DNA of 64,000 nt from Chitinophagales bacterium (GCA_016787225.1 JAEUUY010000018.1:1-64000); one strand, 5' to 3'. Shown: positions 9,453-18,971, counted from the first letter of the stretch. The notes: generated by a model from the letters alone, not told the origin. A program made the numbers and translations.

Positions 9453-10205
9453 ATGACTAAACCATTTTTCATTTTTATATTTAGTTTATTTGTTTTTAAA
9501 ATTTCAGCACAGACCAAATTAGTTGTAATAGAGGGCGGTATATACCGCCCTCTATACTCTCTCGACACGCAGAGGATTGTGGTCAAAAAATTTTCATTAG
9601 ATAATTTTCAAGTGTCCAATGCAGAGTTTTTAACCTTCGTCAAGAAAAATGCCGAATGGAAAAAGTCAAAAGCAAAAAAAATATTTATAGACCAAGGATA
9701 TTTAGGTCAATGGACGACGGATACAAGTTTTTCTGATTCCTTAGCGAATCAACCTGTCGTAAATGTATCCTGGTTTGCCGCTACGAAATATTGTGAATGT
9801 CAGGGAAAAAGATTAGCGACTACGGCAGAGTGGGAATTAGCAGCACAAGCAAACGAAACAAATAAAGATGGATATAAAGACAAGCGGTTCAATCAATGGC
9901 TGCTCGACTGGGTCGCCAAGCCACAACCTATCAATAGACGCAAACGAGGGAGTACATTTAAAAATGTATATGGAGTCTATGATATGCATGGATTGGTTTG
10001 GGAATGGACGAGTGACTTCAATAGTGCTTTGACTACTGGCGAATCAAGAGAAAACGGAGGATTGGATAAGTCCAAATTTTGCGGAGGCGGTTCGTTTTCG
10101 TCCAAAGATGTGCGGAACTATGCCGCATTTATGCGATATGCGATGCGTTCAAGTTTGAAAGCGAAATACTGTGTAGCTAATTTAGGATTTCGATGTGCCA
10201 AATAA
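9453..10205 (+). CDS. SUMF1-fold (formylglycine-generating-enzyme-like) secreted protein
   Basis: 250 aa, signal peptide to about residue 21 (FKISAQ) if started at the ATG at 9453. An earlier ATG at 9411 would overlap nirK and spoil the signal. The SUMF1/FGE-like fold is shown by NFQVSNAEF, VVNVSWFAATKYC, RLATTAEWELAA, VWEWTSDF, FCGGGSF and the final LGFRCAK. True FGEs use copper-binding cysteines to oxidise a sulfatase Cys, but no sulfatase is nearby. Genes of this kind between nirK and norC recur in Bacteroidota denitrifiers. A role in maturation of NirK or NOR is plausible but unproven. Confidence 0.8.
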   Translation: MTKPFFIFIFSLFVFKISAQTKLVVIEGGIYRPLYSLDTQRIVVKKFSLDNFQVSNAEFLTFVKKNAEWKKSKAKKIFIDQGYLGQWTTDTSFSDSLANQPVVNVSWFAATKYCECQGKRLATTAEWELAAQANETNKDGYKDKRFNQWLLDWVAKPQPINRRKRGSTFKNVYGVYDMHGLVWEWTSDFNSALTTGESRENGGLDKSKFCGGGSFSSKDVRNYAAFMRYAMRSSLKAKYCVANLGFRCAK

Positions 10206-10236
10206 AATTGTTATAACTTTTAAAAATTAAAAAATT

Positions 10237-10665
10237 ATGTTATCTAAATCACAAGCAAGATGGTTCTTTGTTATAGGGACAATATTCTTTTCAGGAGTAT
10301 TTCTATGGCTGACTGTAGATACTATCAATACTGTTCCGAGTCAGACCAATGCTAGCAATATTACTCCTGCGGTCAATCGTGGAAAAGTGATATGGGAAAA
10401 AAATAATTGTATGGGATGTCATACGATATTCGGCGAAGGTGCATACTATGCCCCTGAACTTACAAAAGCATACGAAAGAAGAGGTGAAGGATATATCAAG
10501 GCAGCATTAATGTCCAAAACTCCTTGGAGTCCTCGTGGCAGAAAAATGGTGGCTTATGGTATGACCGAAGAAGAAGCAAACGATGTCGTTGCATTTCTCA
10601 AATGGGCTGGTGAGGCAGACCTCAATGGTTTTCCAGCTAAACCTACCTTAAACGCCAGTAAATAA
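10237..10665 (+). CDS. norC: Nitric oxide reductase cytochrome c subunit
   Basis: 142-aa subunit of cNOR. One N-terminal membrane anchor (residues about 10-27) precedes a periplasmic cytochrome c domain with CMGCH and the NorC-typical continuation TIFGEGAYYAPELTK. It takes electrons from soluble or lipoprotein cytochromes and passes them to NorB. It begins 31 bases after the SUMF1-like gene and is followed by norB after 26 bases, an ordinary norCB arrangement. Confidence 0.95.
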   Translation: MLSKSQARWFFVIGTIFFSGVFLWLTVDTINTVPSQTNASNITPAVNRGKVIWEKNNCMGCHTIFGEGAYYAPELTKAYERRGEGYIKAALMSKTPWSPRGRKMVAYGMTEEEANDVVAFLKWAGEADLNGFPAKPTLNASK

Positions 10666-10691
10666 TTTATTCATTTAAAAACGATATTAAA

Positions 10692-12044
10692 ATGAAATTC
10701 AAGTCACAAAAATTAGCATATTATTTTTTCGCTACCTGTATGCTTCTATTGAGTTTGCAGCTCGCATACGGATTTATTATGGGTTTTGCCCATATGGGTT
10801 TTGACAATCTTCACGATTATATTCCCTTCAATACCGCTCGTGCCGTGCATACTAATCTTTTGGTCGTATGGCTATTAACCGGCTTTATGGGAGCAGCTTA
10901 TTTTATCATACCCGATGAGACCAATAGAGAATTGTATTCCGTCAAATTGGGCTTTATTCAATTATTGTCTCTTATTGTAGTCGGAGTCATAGCAGTCATT
11001 GGCTTTCATTTCAACTGGTGGGAAGGAAGAAAATTTTTAGAAATCCCTCGCCCTTTAGACTTTTTAGTTGTAGTCAATGTATTGACATTTTTGTTCAATA
11101 TCGGTATGACTTTGTATAAAGCGGAGCGAACTTCTACCACGAGTTTGGTTATCTACACGGGGTTAGTAGCGGCTGCTTTACTTTATCTACCAGGGATGAT
11201 TTATTTTGAAAATCAGACGATGGATTCTTATTTCAGATGGTGGGTTGTTCACCTTTGGGTTGAAGGTGTTTGGGAATTGATTATGGGAGGTATTCTTGCA
11301 TATTTATTAATCAAATTGACAGGTGTAGATAGAGAGGTAATCGAGAAGTGGCTCTATGTCATAGTCGGCTTGACTTTCTTATCTGGAATTTTAGGCACAG
11401 GTCACCATTATTATTATATCGGTACACCGAAATATTGGTTGATTGTAGGAGGCATATTTTCTGCATTAGAACCTTTGGCATTTTTAGGAATGGCGCTGTT
11501 TGCTGTGACCATGTATCGTCGAAGCGGTAGAGAGCACCCCAATAAAATTGCTTTGATGTGGACGATTGGATGCGCCATTATGTCTTTTGTAGGTGCGGGT
11601 TTCTTGGGTTTTGCTCATACTTTGCCTAGTGTAAATATGTACACACACGGCACATTAGTTACTGCTATGCACGGACACCTTGCCTTCTGGGGAGCTTATG
11701 CGATGATAGTATTGGCGATTATCAGCTATGCGATGCCGCTAATGACTGGTAGAAAAAATTATAACAGTCTATATGGCACGCTGGCATTTTGGATATCCAA
11801 TATCGGAATGATAGGTATGACTGGGGCTTTTGCAGTAGCAGGTATAGCACAGGTCTATTTAGAGAGAAAATCTGGAATGGATTTCACTTTAGTTCAACAA
11901 GAAATAGAGCCTCATTTTTTAGGTTTGATCCTAGCCGCTACTTTATTTACAATTGGTATCATACTTTATATTATAGACTTTTCAAGATATGGACGGCCCA
12001 ATGATGAAGCGATTGTTTCGGCTTCTGATGTATCGGCAAATTAA
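10692..12044 (+). CDS. norB: Nitric oxide reductase catalytic subunit
   Basis: 450-aa, about 12-helix membrane protein of the haem-copper oxidase superfamily. It reduces two NO to N2O. Haem and FeB histidines are visible: the early VHTNLLVVW His, WWVVHLWVEG (with the conserved Glu after the His), GTGHHYYYIG, and the late HGHLAFWGAY pair. Size and partner fit cNOR, not the longer quinol-dependent qNOR. Followed by norQ after 9 bases. Confidence 0.95.
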   Translation: MKFKSQKLAYYFFATCMLLLSLQLAYGFIMGFAHMGFDNLHDYIPFNTARAVHTNLLVVWLLTGFMGAAYFIIPDETNRELYSVKLGFIQLLSLIVVGVIAVIGFHFNWWEGRKFLEIPRPLDFLVVVNVLTFLFNIGMTLYKAERTSTTSLVIYTGLVAAALLYLPGMIYFENQTMDSYFRWWVVHLWVEGVWELIMGGILAYLLIKLTGVDREVIEKWLYVIVGLTFLSGILGTGHHYYYIGTPKYWLIVGGIFSALEPLAFLGMALFAVTMYRRSGREHPNKIALMWTIGCAIMSFVGAGFLGFAHTLPSVNMYTHGTLVTAMHGHLAFWGAYAMIVLAIISYAMPLMTGRKNYNSLYGTLAFWISNIGMIGMTGAFAVAGIAQVYLERKSGMDFTLVQQEIEPHFLGLILAATLFTIGIILYIIDFSRYGRPNDEAIVSASDVSAN

Positions 12045-12053
12045 TTCTGACTA

Positions 12054-12842
12054 ATGAATTTACCCCAAGAAAATAAAATTTATTATCACCCTCAAGGCAA
12101 AGAGATAGAGGTATTTGAGCATTGTTATAAAAATCAACTACCTCTCATAATCAAAGGACCGACTGGTTCTGGCAAATCGAGATTTGTAGAATATATGGCA
12201 GAGCGATTTCAGAAAGAATTAATTTCTATTGTCTGCCACGAAGAAACTTCCACAGTGGATTTATTGGGAAGATATATTGTGAAGGGCGCTGACACCGAAT
12301 GGATAGACGGACCTCTGACCCAAGCCATTCGACGAGGTGCAATGATTTATCTAGATGAAATAGCAGAGGCTCGACCTGATGTGTTGGTGGCAATACATTC
12401 TTTGACCGACCACCGTAGAAAATTATTCTTGGATAGACACAATGAAGTGCTCAATGCTAGTAATGGATTTATGCTCGTTGCTTCGTTTAATCCAGGTTAT
12501 CAGCGAGGGTATAAAGAACTAAAAGCCTCTACTCGCCAGCGATTCGTGATGATGACTTTTCAGTATCCCAATAAAGAGATTGAGACTGAAATCGTAGAAA
12601 AAGAAACAGGTGTCAATACAGCGACAGCAAGCCGCCTCATACAGATAGCACAGAAAGTGAGAAATCTAACCGAACTCGATTTGACCGAAACGATATCTAC
12701 TAGACTATTGGTCGATGCAGGGAAATTGATTCATTCAGGACTACCTCCACGACTAGCTTGTAAAGTAGCCATAGCAGAAACCCTGACCGACGATAAAGAT
12801 ATTCAGTTGGCATTAGAGGATATTATCAATATGAATTTTTAG
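12054..12842 (+). CDS. norQ: NorQ/CbbQ-type AAA+ activator of NO reductase
   Basis: 262-aa MoxR-family AAA+ ATPase. Walker A is GPTGSGKSRF (about residues 38-47), Walker B MIYLDEIAEA, and sensor 1 ends FNPGYQ; the CbbQ C-terminal domain follows. With NorD it inserts the FeB iron into NorB in the family members studied. The gene abuts norD (next codon), showing translational coupling. Confidence 0.92.
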   Translation: MNLPQENKIYYHPQGKEIEVFEHCYKNQLPLIIKGPTGSGKSRFVEYMAERFQKELISIVCHEETSTVDLLGRYIVKGADTEWIDGPLTQAIRRGAMIYLDEIAEARPDVLVAIHSLTDHRRKLFLDRHNEVLNASNGFMLVASFNPGYQRGYKELKASTRQRFVMMTFQYPNKEIETEIVEKETGVNTATASRLIQIAQKVRNLTELDLTETISTRLLVDAGKLIHSGLPPRLACKVAIAETLTDDKDIQLALEDIINMNF

Positions 12843-14624
12843 ATGGAATGGGATCAATACATATTCAAGAAAATAAGTGAGCTCGTCCACTACATTCGCA
12901 CCGAAACCGCTGACCCTTTAGAGGAGGCAAATAAAGTGAATTTAGATGAGATGAGTCATAGACTTACTTATCTAGCGCAGATGATATGCGGAGTTCCGAT
13001 TAGGATTTATCCAGCCGAAAAGATAGGAGGGTGGAAGGGCAGTACTTTTTTTCTTCCTCCTTTCTACACTCGTGGGATGAACGATGAAATAAATCGCAAT
13101 TACTATGTATTTAGGACAATTTATATGTCAGGACAGTTTCTTTTGTTTCGATCAAGTCTAATATCTGAAGAAGATCAAAATGTAGACAGACTTCATATGT
13201 CTGAAAAATATGCAGCTCAAATTATTGAGTTTCTCAAAAAACAGTTTCCATTTTTTGAAGAATTATATCTAAAAATCATAAATGCAGAATTAGACTATCA
13301 GCACAAAAAATTTCCAAACCATAAACCCACAATGGAATGGGTTTATGGCAAGCATTATGCATTTGATGACAAAGACTGGAACGACTACAACGAACTTATA
13401 AATCCTTTGAAAAAAAGCACGGTAGCTGATGAAAAAGACAAGGAAAAATACACTGAAGTCAAAGGTAAAAATGTAGAGAATACGCAAATACTACGTATCA
13501 ATACAAAAGAGCAAGAAGAGTATACGCTCACCCATAATTTTGAAAAAATAGAAACGCTCGATACCTTCTCAGGGCGGTGGCGAAATTTTGATGGTAGCGA
13601 TGATATGGACGAACACGCCGAGGCACTCCAAGAGTTGAATATTCAGCAATTAGTCCGTGTGGATAGCCCAGTGCATTCTATCTATAAGACTGACTTTGTC
13701 AATGCAATGGGACTAAACGATGTCGATGTCAATATTTCTCATTATGATTTTAGCTATCCAGAATGGAACGAAAAATCACGCCAATACAAAGAGAATTATT
13801 GCAAACTCATATACAATCGACATAAAGAATCACGGCCAGAATACACTCAAACTATTCTGAAAAAGTCAAAATCAAAAATCCAGAAGCTCAAGCGAAATTC
13901 TGAAAAACATTTGTCTGATTATTATGTCAAAAAAAGATTGGCCGAAGGCGATGAACCAGATTTAGATGCATTGGTAGAGACTTATACAGATATTCATACT
14001 GGAAAGACCCCAAATGAAAATGTATATATATCAAAACGAAAAAAAACAAAAGACATTGCCATTTTAGTTTTGACTGATTGTAGCTTGAGTACTGACGGAT
14101 ACACACTCAATAGAAGAATATTAGATATAGAAAAAGAGGCGATTATTATAGCTTCAGAGGTTTGGGATAGTTTTCAGTTGAAATTTCAGATAGATGGATT
14201 CTCAAGCCATACCCATTCTCAATGCTACTATACAACCTATAAGGCTTTCCACGAAAATTGGACAGATGTTAAATATCGTGTAGGTGATATGAATAGTAGC
14301 GGATATACCCGCATTGGGGCAGCGATTCGTCACGCTACCTATATTTTGTCCAATATCAAAGCAGACAAAAAATGGCTACTCCTCCTATCTGATGGTAAAC
14401 CGAATGACTATGACACTTACGAAGGAGATTACGGAATCTATGATGTGAAGAAAGCCATTCGAGAAGCTGAATCCAAAAATATTTTTTCCTCTGCTATAGC
14501 TATTGAAGCGAGTGCAAAATTTTATTACCCAAAGATGTTTGGCACTGCGGGGTATAAAATATTAAATCATACGAATCATTTGAGCGATGTGCTTACACAG
14601 TTTTATATTAATCTTTTAAAATAA
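12843..14624 (+). CDS. norD: NorD, VWA-domain partner of NorQ
   Basis: 593-aa cytoplasmic protein with a C-terminal von Willebrand A domain. The MIDAS motif is DCSLSTDG (from about residue 413), followed by the conserved TRIGAAIRHA and LLLLSDGKPND segments. The N-terminal two thirds are NorD/CbbO-like helical sequence. It works with NorQ as a chaperone for NO reductase assembly. The start directly follows the norQ stop. Confidence 0.9.
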   Translation: MEWDQYIFKKISELVHYIRTETADPLEEANKVNLDEMSHRLTYLAQMICGVPIRIYPAEKIGGWKGSTFFLPPFYTRGMNDEINRNYYVFRTIYMSGQFLLFRSSLISEEDQNVDRLHMSEKYAAQIIEFLKKQFPFFEELYLKIINAELDYQHKKFPNHKPTMEWVYGKHYAFDDKDWNDYNELINPLKKSTVADEKDKEKYTEVKGKNVENTQILRINTKEQEEYTLTHNFEKIETLDTFSGRWRNFDGSDDMDEHAEALQELNIQQLVRVDSPVHSIYKTDFVNAMGLNDVDVNISHYDFSYPEWNEKSRQYKENYCKLIYNRHKESRPEYTQTILKKSKSKIQKLKRNSEKHLSDYYVKKRLAEGDEPDLDALVETYTDIHTGKTPNENVYISKRKKTKDIAILVLTDCSLSTDGYTLNRRILDIEKEAIIIASEVWDSFQLKFQIDGFSSHTHSQCYYTTYKAFHENWTDVKYRVGDMNSSGYTRIGAAIRHATYILSNIKADKKWLLLLSDGKPNDYDTYEGDYGIYDVKKAIREAESKNIFSSAIAIEASAKFYYPKMFGTAGYKILNHTNHLSDVLTQFYINLLK

Positions 14625-14630
14625 AAATTT

Positions 14631-15233
14631 ATGAATCTTAAATCAATTTTCATTTCAATCTTATTGCTTATTGCATTTTCCTGTCAACAGAAAAAAGAGT
14701 GTTGCAAAAAAGATGCTAATTCGGAGACTCAATCGAAATCAGCACTTTCAGATGAATCTATCTATCAGCTCACGAGTGACTGGAAAAAACAAGATGGAAC
14801 CACGATAAAGCTAGAATCTATGCGCGGAAAAATAGTTGTCGCAGCGATGGTTTTCACCAATTGTGCTTCCGCTTGCCCGCGTATCGTAGCAGATATTCAG
14901 CGAATTGAAAAAGAAGTAAATTCTAATGATGTACACTTTCTACTCATTAGCATGGATCCTGAGAAAGATACGCCAGAGCGATTTAGAGAATTTGCTAAAG
15001 AGAGAGGAATCGGCGATCAGTGGACGATGATTTCTTCAGTTCAAAGTTCTACCGACGAAATAGCTAATGTATTAGGGGTAAAAATTAAGAAACTATCTGA
15101 TGGTGGATTTGACCATTCTAATTCGATCTACGTACTGGATGTCGATGGTAGTATCGCTCATATTCAGGAAGGATTAGAACAAGAGCCTACACAGGCAATA
15201 GCCAAAATCAAAGAACTCATAGCCAAAATGTAA
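14631..15233 (+). CDS. SCO1/SenC-type copper chaperone lipoprotein
   Basis: 200-aa lipoprotein (lipobox at C18, FSCQQ). A thioredoxin-like SCO domain carries the copper-binding CASAC (C78, C82) and the distal His in GGFDHSNS. SCO proteins deliver copper or reduce thiols during CuA/CuB site assembly. Here the likely client is the copper nitrite reductase. The gene lies 6 bases after norD and is followed by the di-iron repair gene. Confidence 0.9.
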   Translation: MNLKSIFISILLLIAFSCQQKKECCKKDANSETQSKSALSDESIYQLTSDWKKQDGTTIKLESMRGKIVVAAMVFTNCASACPRIVADIQRIEKEVNSNDVHFLLISMDPEKDTPERFREFAKERGIGDQWTMISSVQSSTDEIANVLGVKIKKLSDGGFDHSNSIYVLDVDGSIAHIQEGLEQEPTQAIAKIKELIAKM

Positions 15234-15236
15234 GTG

Positions 15237-15917
15237 ATGTTAAACGCAGAAAACACAGTCGGTGAATGGGTGGCAAGCAACTGGAATACCGCTACTATTT
15301 TTGATAAATATCAAATAGATTTTTGCTGTGGAGGTGGGGTATCACTGCGTGAGGTGTGCGGAAAAAATAATTTGAAAGTAGCAGATGTAATTACTGAACT
15401 ACAAGAATCCAAACCTAATGCCAATGTCATTGACCCTAATTCATTAGAAATACCAGAATTGGTCAGTTACATTATAAAGGAATTTCACGAAGAAATAAGA
15501 GTGCAAATTCCTATTATAAAATCATATTTGGATAAAGTAGTACAAGCACACGGTCTGAATCACGAAGAACTTATTGATATTCAAAAATTATTTGAAGAGG
15601 ACAGCGTTGATATTCTTTTTCACTTACAGAAAGAAGAAGAGGTTTTATTTCCAATAATCTCGCAAAAAGATTTCGATAAAACTAATACATTCATACTCTC
15701 CCCTATTAATCAGATGGAACTAGAGCACCAGCAAGAAGGTGATAGATATAATATGATAGCTACACTTTCTAATAATTTTACAGCTCCTGATGATGCTTGT
15801 AATTCATACAAGCATTTATATCATTTGCTAAAACACTATGTAGATAGACTGCACCAACATATTCATATCGAAAATAATATCCTATTTTATAAATTAAAAA
15901 ATCAATTGTTTCATTAA
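15237..15917 (+). CDS. ScdA/YtfE (RIC) di-iron Fe-S cluster repair protein
   Basis: 226 aa. The N-terminal ScdA domain (DUF542) holds the CC pair at residues 30-31 (IDFCCGGG); the C-terminal hemerythrin-like domain supplies the di-iron His and Glu residues (EFHEEIR, HLQKEEEVLFP, EHQQEGD, HQHIHIENNILF). The family repairs Fe-S clusters damaged by NO, which fits the location after NO reductase. A GTG at 15234 directly before the ATG is an alternative start. Confidence 0.9.
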   Translation: MLNAENTVGEWVASNWNTATIFDKYQIDFCCGGGVSLREVCGKNNLKVADVITELQESKPNANVIDPNSLEIPELVSYIIKEFHEEIRVQIPIIKSYLDKVVQAHGLNHEELIDIQKLFEEDSVDILFHLQKEEEVLFPIISQKDFDKTNTFILSPINQMELEHQQEGDRYNMIATLSNNFTAPDDACNSYKHLYHLLKHYVDRLHQHIHIENNILFYKLKNQLFH

Positions 15918-15928
15918 AATTCAAGCGT

Positions 15929-17248
15929 ATGAAAAAGAGTGCAATTATCAATTTTCTGTTTATTTTGATAGCAGTACAGTCCTATGCCCAGTTCAATATT
16001 TCAGGGCAAATTTTAAATCGTAGTGAGTACCGTCACGGATTCGGCACATTAGTAGATAGTGGTGTAGAGGCAGGGTTTTCCATAGGTCAGCGCAGCCGGC
16101 TCAATGCCACCTATCAAGCTGATAAAGTAAAATTCGGCGCCGCTATTCAAGATATTCGTACGTGGGGCAATACTTCGCAAATTAAAATTACCGATGGGTT
16201 TCAATCTTTACACGAAGCATGGATGGATATTCAATTTCACCCCAAATTTTCTGCCAAAATTGGTCGTCAAGAATTAGACTATGATGATGCGCGTTTTCTT
16301 GGGAATCTCGACTGGGCATTACAAGCTAGAGCTCACGATATAGCATTATTGAAATATTCGGACTCTGCCAATCAGCTTCAAATTCATGGAGGGTTTGCAT
16401 ATAATCAGACAGGTGATTTTCTCACAGGAACTTACTACAATCAAGCTAATCAATACAAGATAGCCCAAATGCTTTGGTTGAATAAAAAATGGGATCAATT
16501 CACTATCGGTTTTTTGATGTGGAATAATGGTATGCAATCCGATACGACTGTTACACACAATAAAGACAAGGTCAATTATACCTCTACTATTGGTATCCCA
16601 GTGATTCAATACAAAGAAAAAGATTGGACGTTTAGAGGATTTTTCTACTATCAGTTTGGATGGGATCAGAAAAATAAAAATGTAGCCGCCTTTGATGCGA
16701 ATGCCGAGATTAATTATTCCAAACTAATCAATGAAACAAAGAAAAATAAAATATCTCTTACAGGAGGATTTGAATACATTAGTGGAACAAGCCAGATAGA
16801 CCCTACCAATACTCAAAATAACTCTTTCAACCCTTTGTATGGCACGAATCACAGACATAATGGATATATGGATTATTTCTATGTAGGAGGTCGCCATATC
16901 AATTCTGTAGGATTGATGGATGGGTCTTTGAGATGTAAGTATGATATCAATCCCAAGGTATTTCTAGGGGCGACCATACACTATTTTAATTCTGCTGCGG
17001 ATATCAGAGATGTTAATTTGATTGGCTTGCAGAAAGCAAGTTCCTATTTAGGTACTGAACTTGACTTGACAGCAGGCTATTTATTTTCCGAAGCGGTGTC
17101 ATTTCAAGGTGGATATTCACAGATGTTTGGCTCAGAATCTTTACAGATGTTGAGAGGAGGAAATAAAGATGCTACCCAAAATTGGGCATATTTAGCTATC
17201 TTATTCCGTCCAGAAATGAAAAATAGATTTACAGGATTGAAGTGGTAA
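15929..17248 (+). CDS. Alginate-export-family outer membrane porin
   Basis: 439 aa with a signal peptide (cleavage near SYAQ, residue 21). The body alternates short hydrophobic and aromatic strands with polar turns, as expected for a beta-barrel of the Alginate_exp family (RSRLNATYQADKVKFGAAI, ARIGRQELDYDD-like turn at WALQARAHD). Proteins of this family accompany nitrite or nitrate respiration loci in several phyla, presumably as anion porins. The substrate here (nitrite?) is inference. Confidence 0.8.
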   Translation: MKKSAIINFLFILIAVQSYAQFNISGQILNRSEYRHGFGTLVDSGVEAGFSIGQRSRLNATYQADKVKFGAAIQDIRTWGNTSQIKITDGFQSLHEAWMDIQFHPKFSAKIGRQELDYDDARFLGNLDWALQARAHDIALLKYSDSANQLQIHGGFAYNQTGDFLTGTYYNQANQYKIAQMLWLNKKWDQFTIGFLMWNNGMQSDTTVTHNKDKVNYTSTIGIPVIQYKEKDWTFRGFFYYQFGWDQKNKNVAAFDANAEINYSKLINETKKNKISLTGGFEYISGTSQIDPTNTQNNSFNPLYGTNHRHNGYMDYFYVGGRHINSVGLMDGSLRCKYDINPKVFLGATIHYFNSAADIRDVNLIGLQKASSYLGTELDLTAGYLFSEAVSFQGGYSQMFGSESLQMLRGGNKDATQNWAYLAILFRPEMKNRFTGLKW

Positions 17249-17261
17249 ATAGGATTGAATT

Positions 17262-17933
17262 TTGAAGAATTGTCCAATTGTAATTTTATTTTTCATCGTT
17301 TCCATTTTTAGTTGTGCAGAATCTTATCACCAGTCTGATCATTTGATCCGTGATAAGATTCATACAGCTGAAGATGCATTGGTAGAATTGAAATATGGCA
17401 ATAATCGCTTTCTAGATAATCAATTAATAAATACCGATTATCACAATCAAATAGAACACACCAAGAAACACCAAGCCCCTCATAGTTTTATACTCTCGTG
17501 TATAGATTCTCGCATACCACCAGAAATTATTTTTGACCAAGGTATTGGAAATCTATTTGTAGCTCGTGTAGCAGGGAATATTGAAAACTCACATATCCTT
17601 GGGAGTATGGAGTATGCTGTGAAATTCAAAGGAACCAAACTAATCGTAGTGATGGGGCACGGTAGCTGCGGGGCTATTAATGGTTCGCTAGACAAGATAC
17701 ACATTGGAAACCTTTCTTCTATAATGGAAGACATTGAAATATCACATACTGATGACCATAGAGTAAAAGAAAATGAATCTACTCTCACTTGTCTGAATAA
17801 TATTCATACTACGATGAATGACATTCGGAAAAAAAGCAAAATCATTGATAGCTTGCTTGTAGTGAATCAAATCCAATTGGTAGGAGCCTACTACGATATT
17901 AAAAGTGGCGAGGTTAGATTTTTGGATGATTGA
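17262..17933 (+). CDS. Lipoprotein beta-class carbonic anhydrase
   Basis: 223 aa from a TTG start that gives a lipobox signal peptide (FSCAES, C18). Zinc and catalytic residues of beta carbonic anhydrase are present: C80-x-D82-x-R84 and H133-x2-C136 (GHGSCGAI). It interconverts CO2 and bicarbonate, unusually as an envelope lipoprotein. It lies 13 bases behind the porin gene and is the last gene of the cluster. It may handle CO2/bicarbonate or pH during nitrite respiration, which is inference. Confidence 0.9.
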   Translation: MKNCPIVILFFIVSIFSCAESYHQSDHLIRDKIHTAEDALVELKYGNNRFLDNQLINTDYHNQIEHTKKHQAPHSFILSCIDSRIPPEIIFDQGIGNLFVARVAGNIENSHILGSMEYAVKFKGTKLIVVMGHGSCGAINGSLDKIHIGNLSSIMEDIEISHTDDHRVKENESTLTCLNNIHTTMNDIRKKSKIIDSLLVVNQIQLVGAYYDIKSGEVRFLDD

Positions 17934-17945
17934 ATCCTTGAACTT

Positions 17946-18438
17946 CTACCCCTGATTCGCCCAGTTCTCTCTATCCAAACTGCGATAGTGAATGGCTTCT
18001 GCAAGATGCTCGACTTTGATTTCTTCGCTCTGAGCGAGGTCGGCTATGGTGCGAGACACTTTAAGAATACGGTCATAAGCACGGGCAGAGAGATTTAATT
18101 TCTCCATAGCGCGTTTTAAAAGATTTCGACCTGCATCAGATATGATACAAATTTCTTGCACTTCTTTGCCTCCCATTTGTGCATTGGAGTGAAGTCCTTG
18201 TATTTCTTTAAAACGCTCCTGCTGTATATCTCTCGCACTCATTACTCGTTCCCGAATATTGGTGCTTTTTTCCGATTTAGTTTCGGAAATGAGTTCGTTG
18301 AAATTCACAGGAACAACCTCTACATGTAGGTCGATTCTATCTAAAAGAGGACCTGAAATTTTATTTAAGTATTTCTGGACTGCACCGGGTGGGCATACGC
18401 ATTCTTTTTCTGGGTGGTTGTAATATCCGCAGGGGCAC
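17946..18438 (-). pseudogene. comM/yifB 3' fragment, copy 2
   Basis: Second copy of the truncated ComM C-terminus with the same breakpoint at CPCG as copy 1. It ends only 12 bases from the carbonic anhydrase stop. Protein identity to copy 1 is very high while many third codon positions differ. A 111-base tract (18282-18392) differs from copy 1 at a single base. No ATPase domain is present, so it is not functional as ComM. An open frame continues to 18578, but that part is antisense to the HTH gene and not ComM-like. Confidence 0.85.
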
Positions 18439-18442
18439 CGTT

Positions 18443-18880
18443 GTGCGCACTTCTTGTTACTTTCGCCTAAAAGGCTCAAAACGCACACAGGAGGCGGATT
18501 TAATCGATCCTCGGACATTGGGAGACCATTTGAGAAAAGCACGTCTAGAAAGGAAATTATCGCAACCACAGGTGGCAAAGATACTTAATGTGGTGGCAGA
18601 TACGGTAACTTTATGGGAGCTCAATAGGAATGAACCAACTGAAAAGTATGCCTCTAAAATCATCAAGTTCATAGGGTACTTCCCCTTTGAATGGGAACAT
18701 GAAAATCTCCAAACTCAGGTAAATTATGCGAGGATGGTTTCGGGGCAAACCTTGAGACAAATGGGTAAGGAAATCGGAGTTGATTCCTCGACAATGTATA
18801 AGATTTTTAGTGATAAGTCGGAACCGAAAGGAGAAACATTAGTGAAAATTAGAAGTTATATAATCATGAATTTAAAATAA
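18443..18880 (+). CDS. Double HTH (XRE-like) protein, copy 2
   Basis: Homologue of the gene at 6485-6961: XRE-like HTH (LGDHLRKARLERKLSQPQVAKIL) and second HTH (LRQMGKEIGVDSSTMYKIF), joined by the shared FIGYFPFEW linker. The conserved GTG at 18443 is the probable start. The divergence is spread along the protein but the second HTH is well kept, which suggests selection for DNA binding in both copies. Confidence 0.6.
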   Translation: MRTSCYFRLKGSKRTQEADLIDPRTLGDHLRKARLERKLSQPQVAKILNVVADTVTLWELNRNEPTEKYASKIIKFIGYFPFEWEHENLQTQVNYARMVSGQTLRQMGKEIGVDSSTMYKIFSDKSEPKGETLVKIRSYIIMNLK

Positions 18881-18925
18881 TATAAAGTGTAGAAATCCTC
18901 AAAAACTAAAAGCTAGATAGTTAAC

Positions 18926-18956
18926 TTTGCTTTGATTAACTCATTGTATAATTTTA
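18926..18956 (+). promoter_or_regulatory. Predicted promoter of the first GIY-YIG gene
   Basis: TTTG at 18926-18929, a 19-base spacer, then TAATTTTA (18949-18956; 7/8 match to TAnnTTTG). It places the start site about 10 bases before the ATG at 18972. Confidence 0.5.
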
Positions 18957-18971
18957 TTAGCTGTTTGATTT

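Noticed and set aside
9411-9453. Upstream ATG at 9411 for the SUMF1-like gene
   Set aside because: It overlaps nirK by 26 bases and buries the signal peptide; 9453 gives a standard one.
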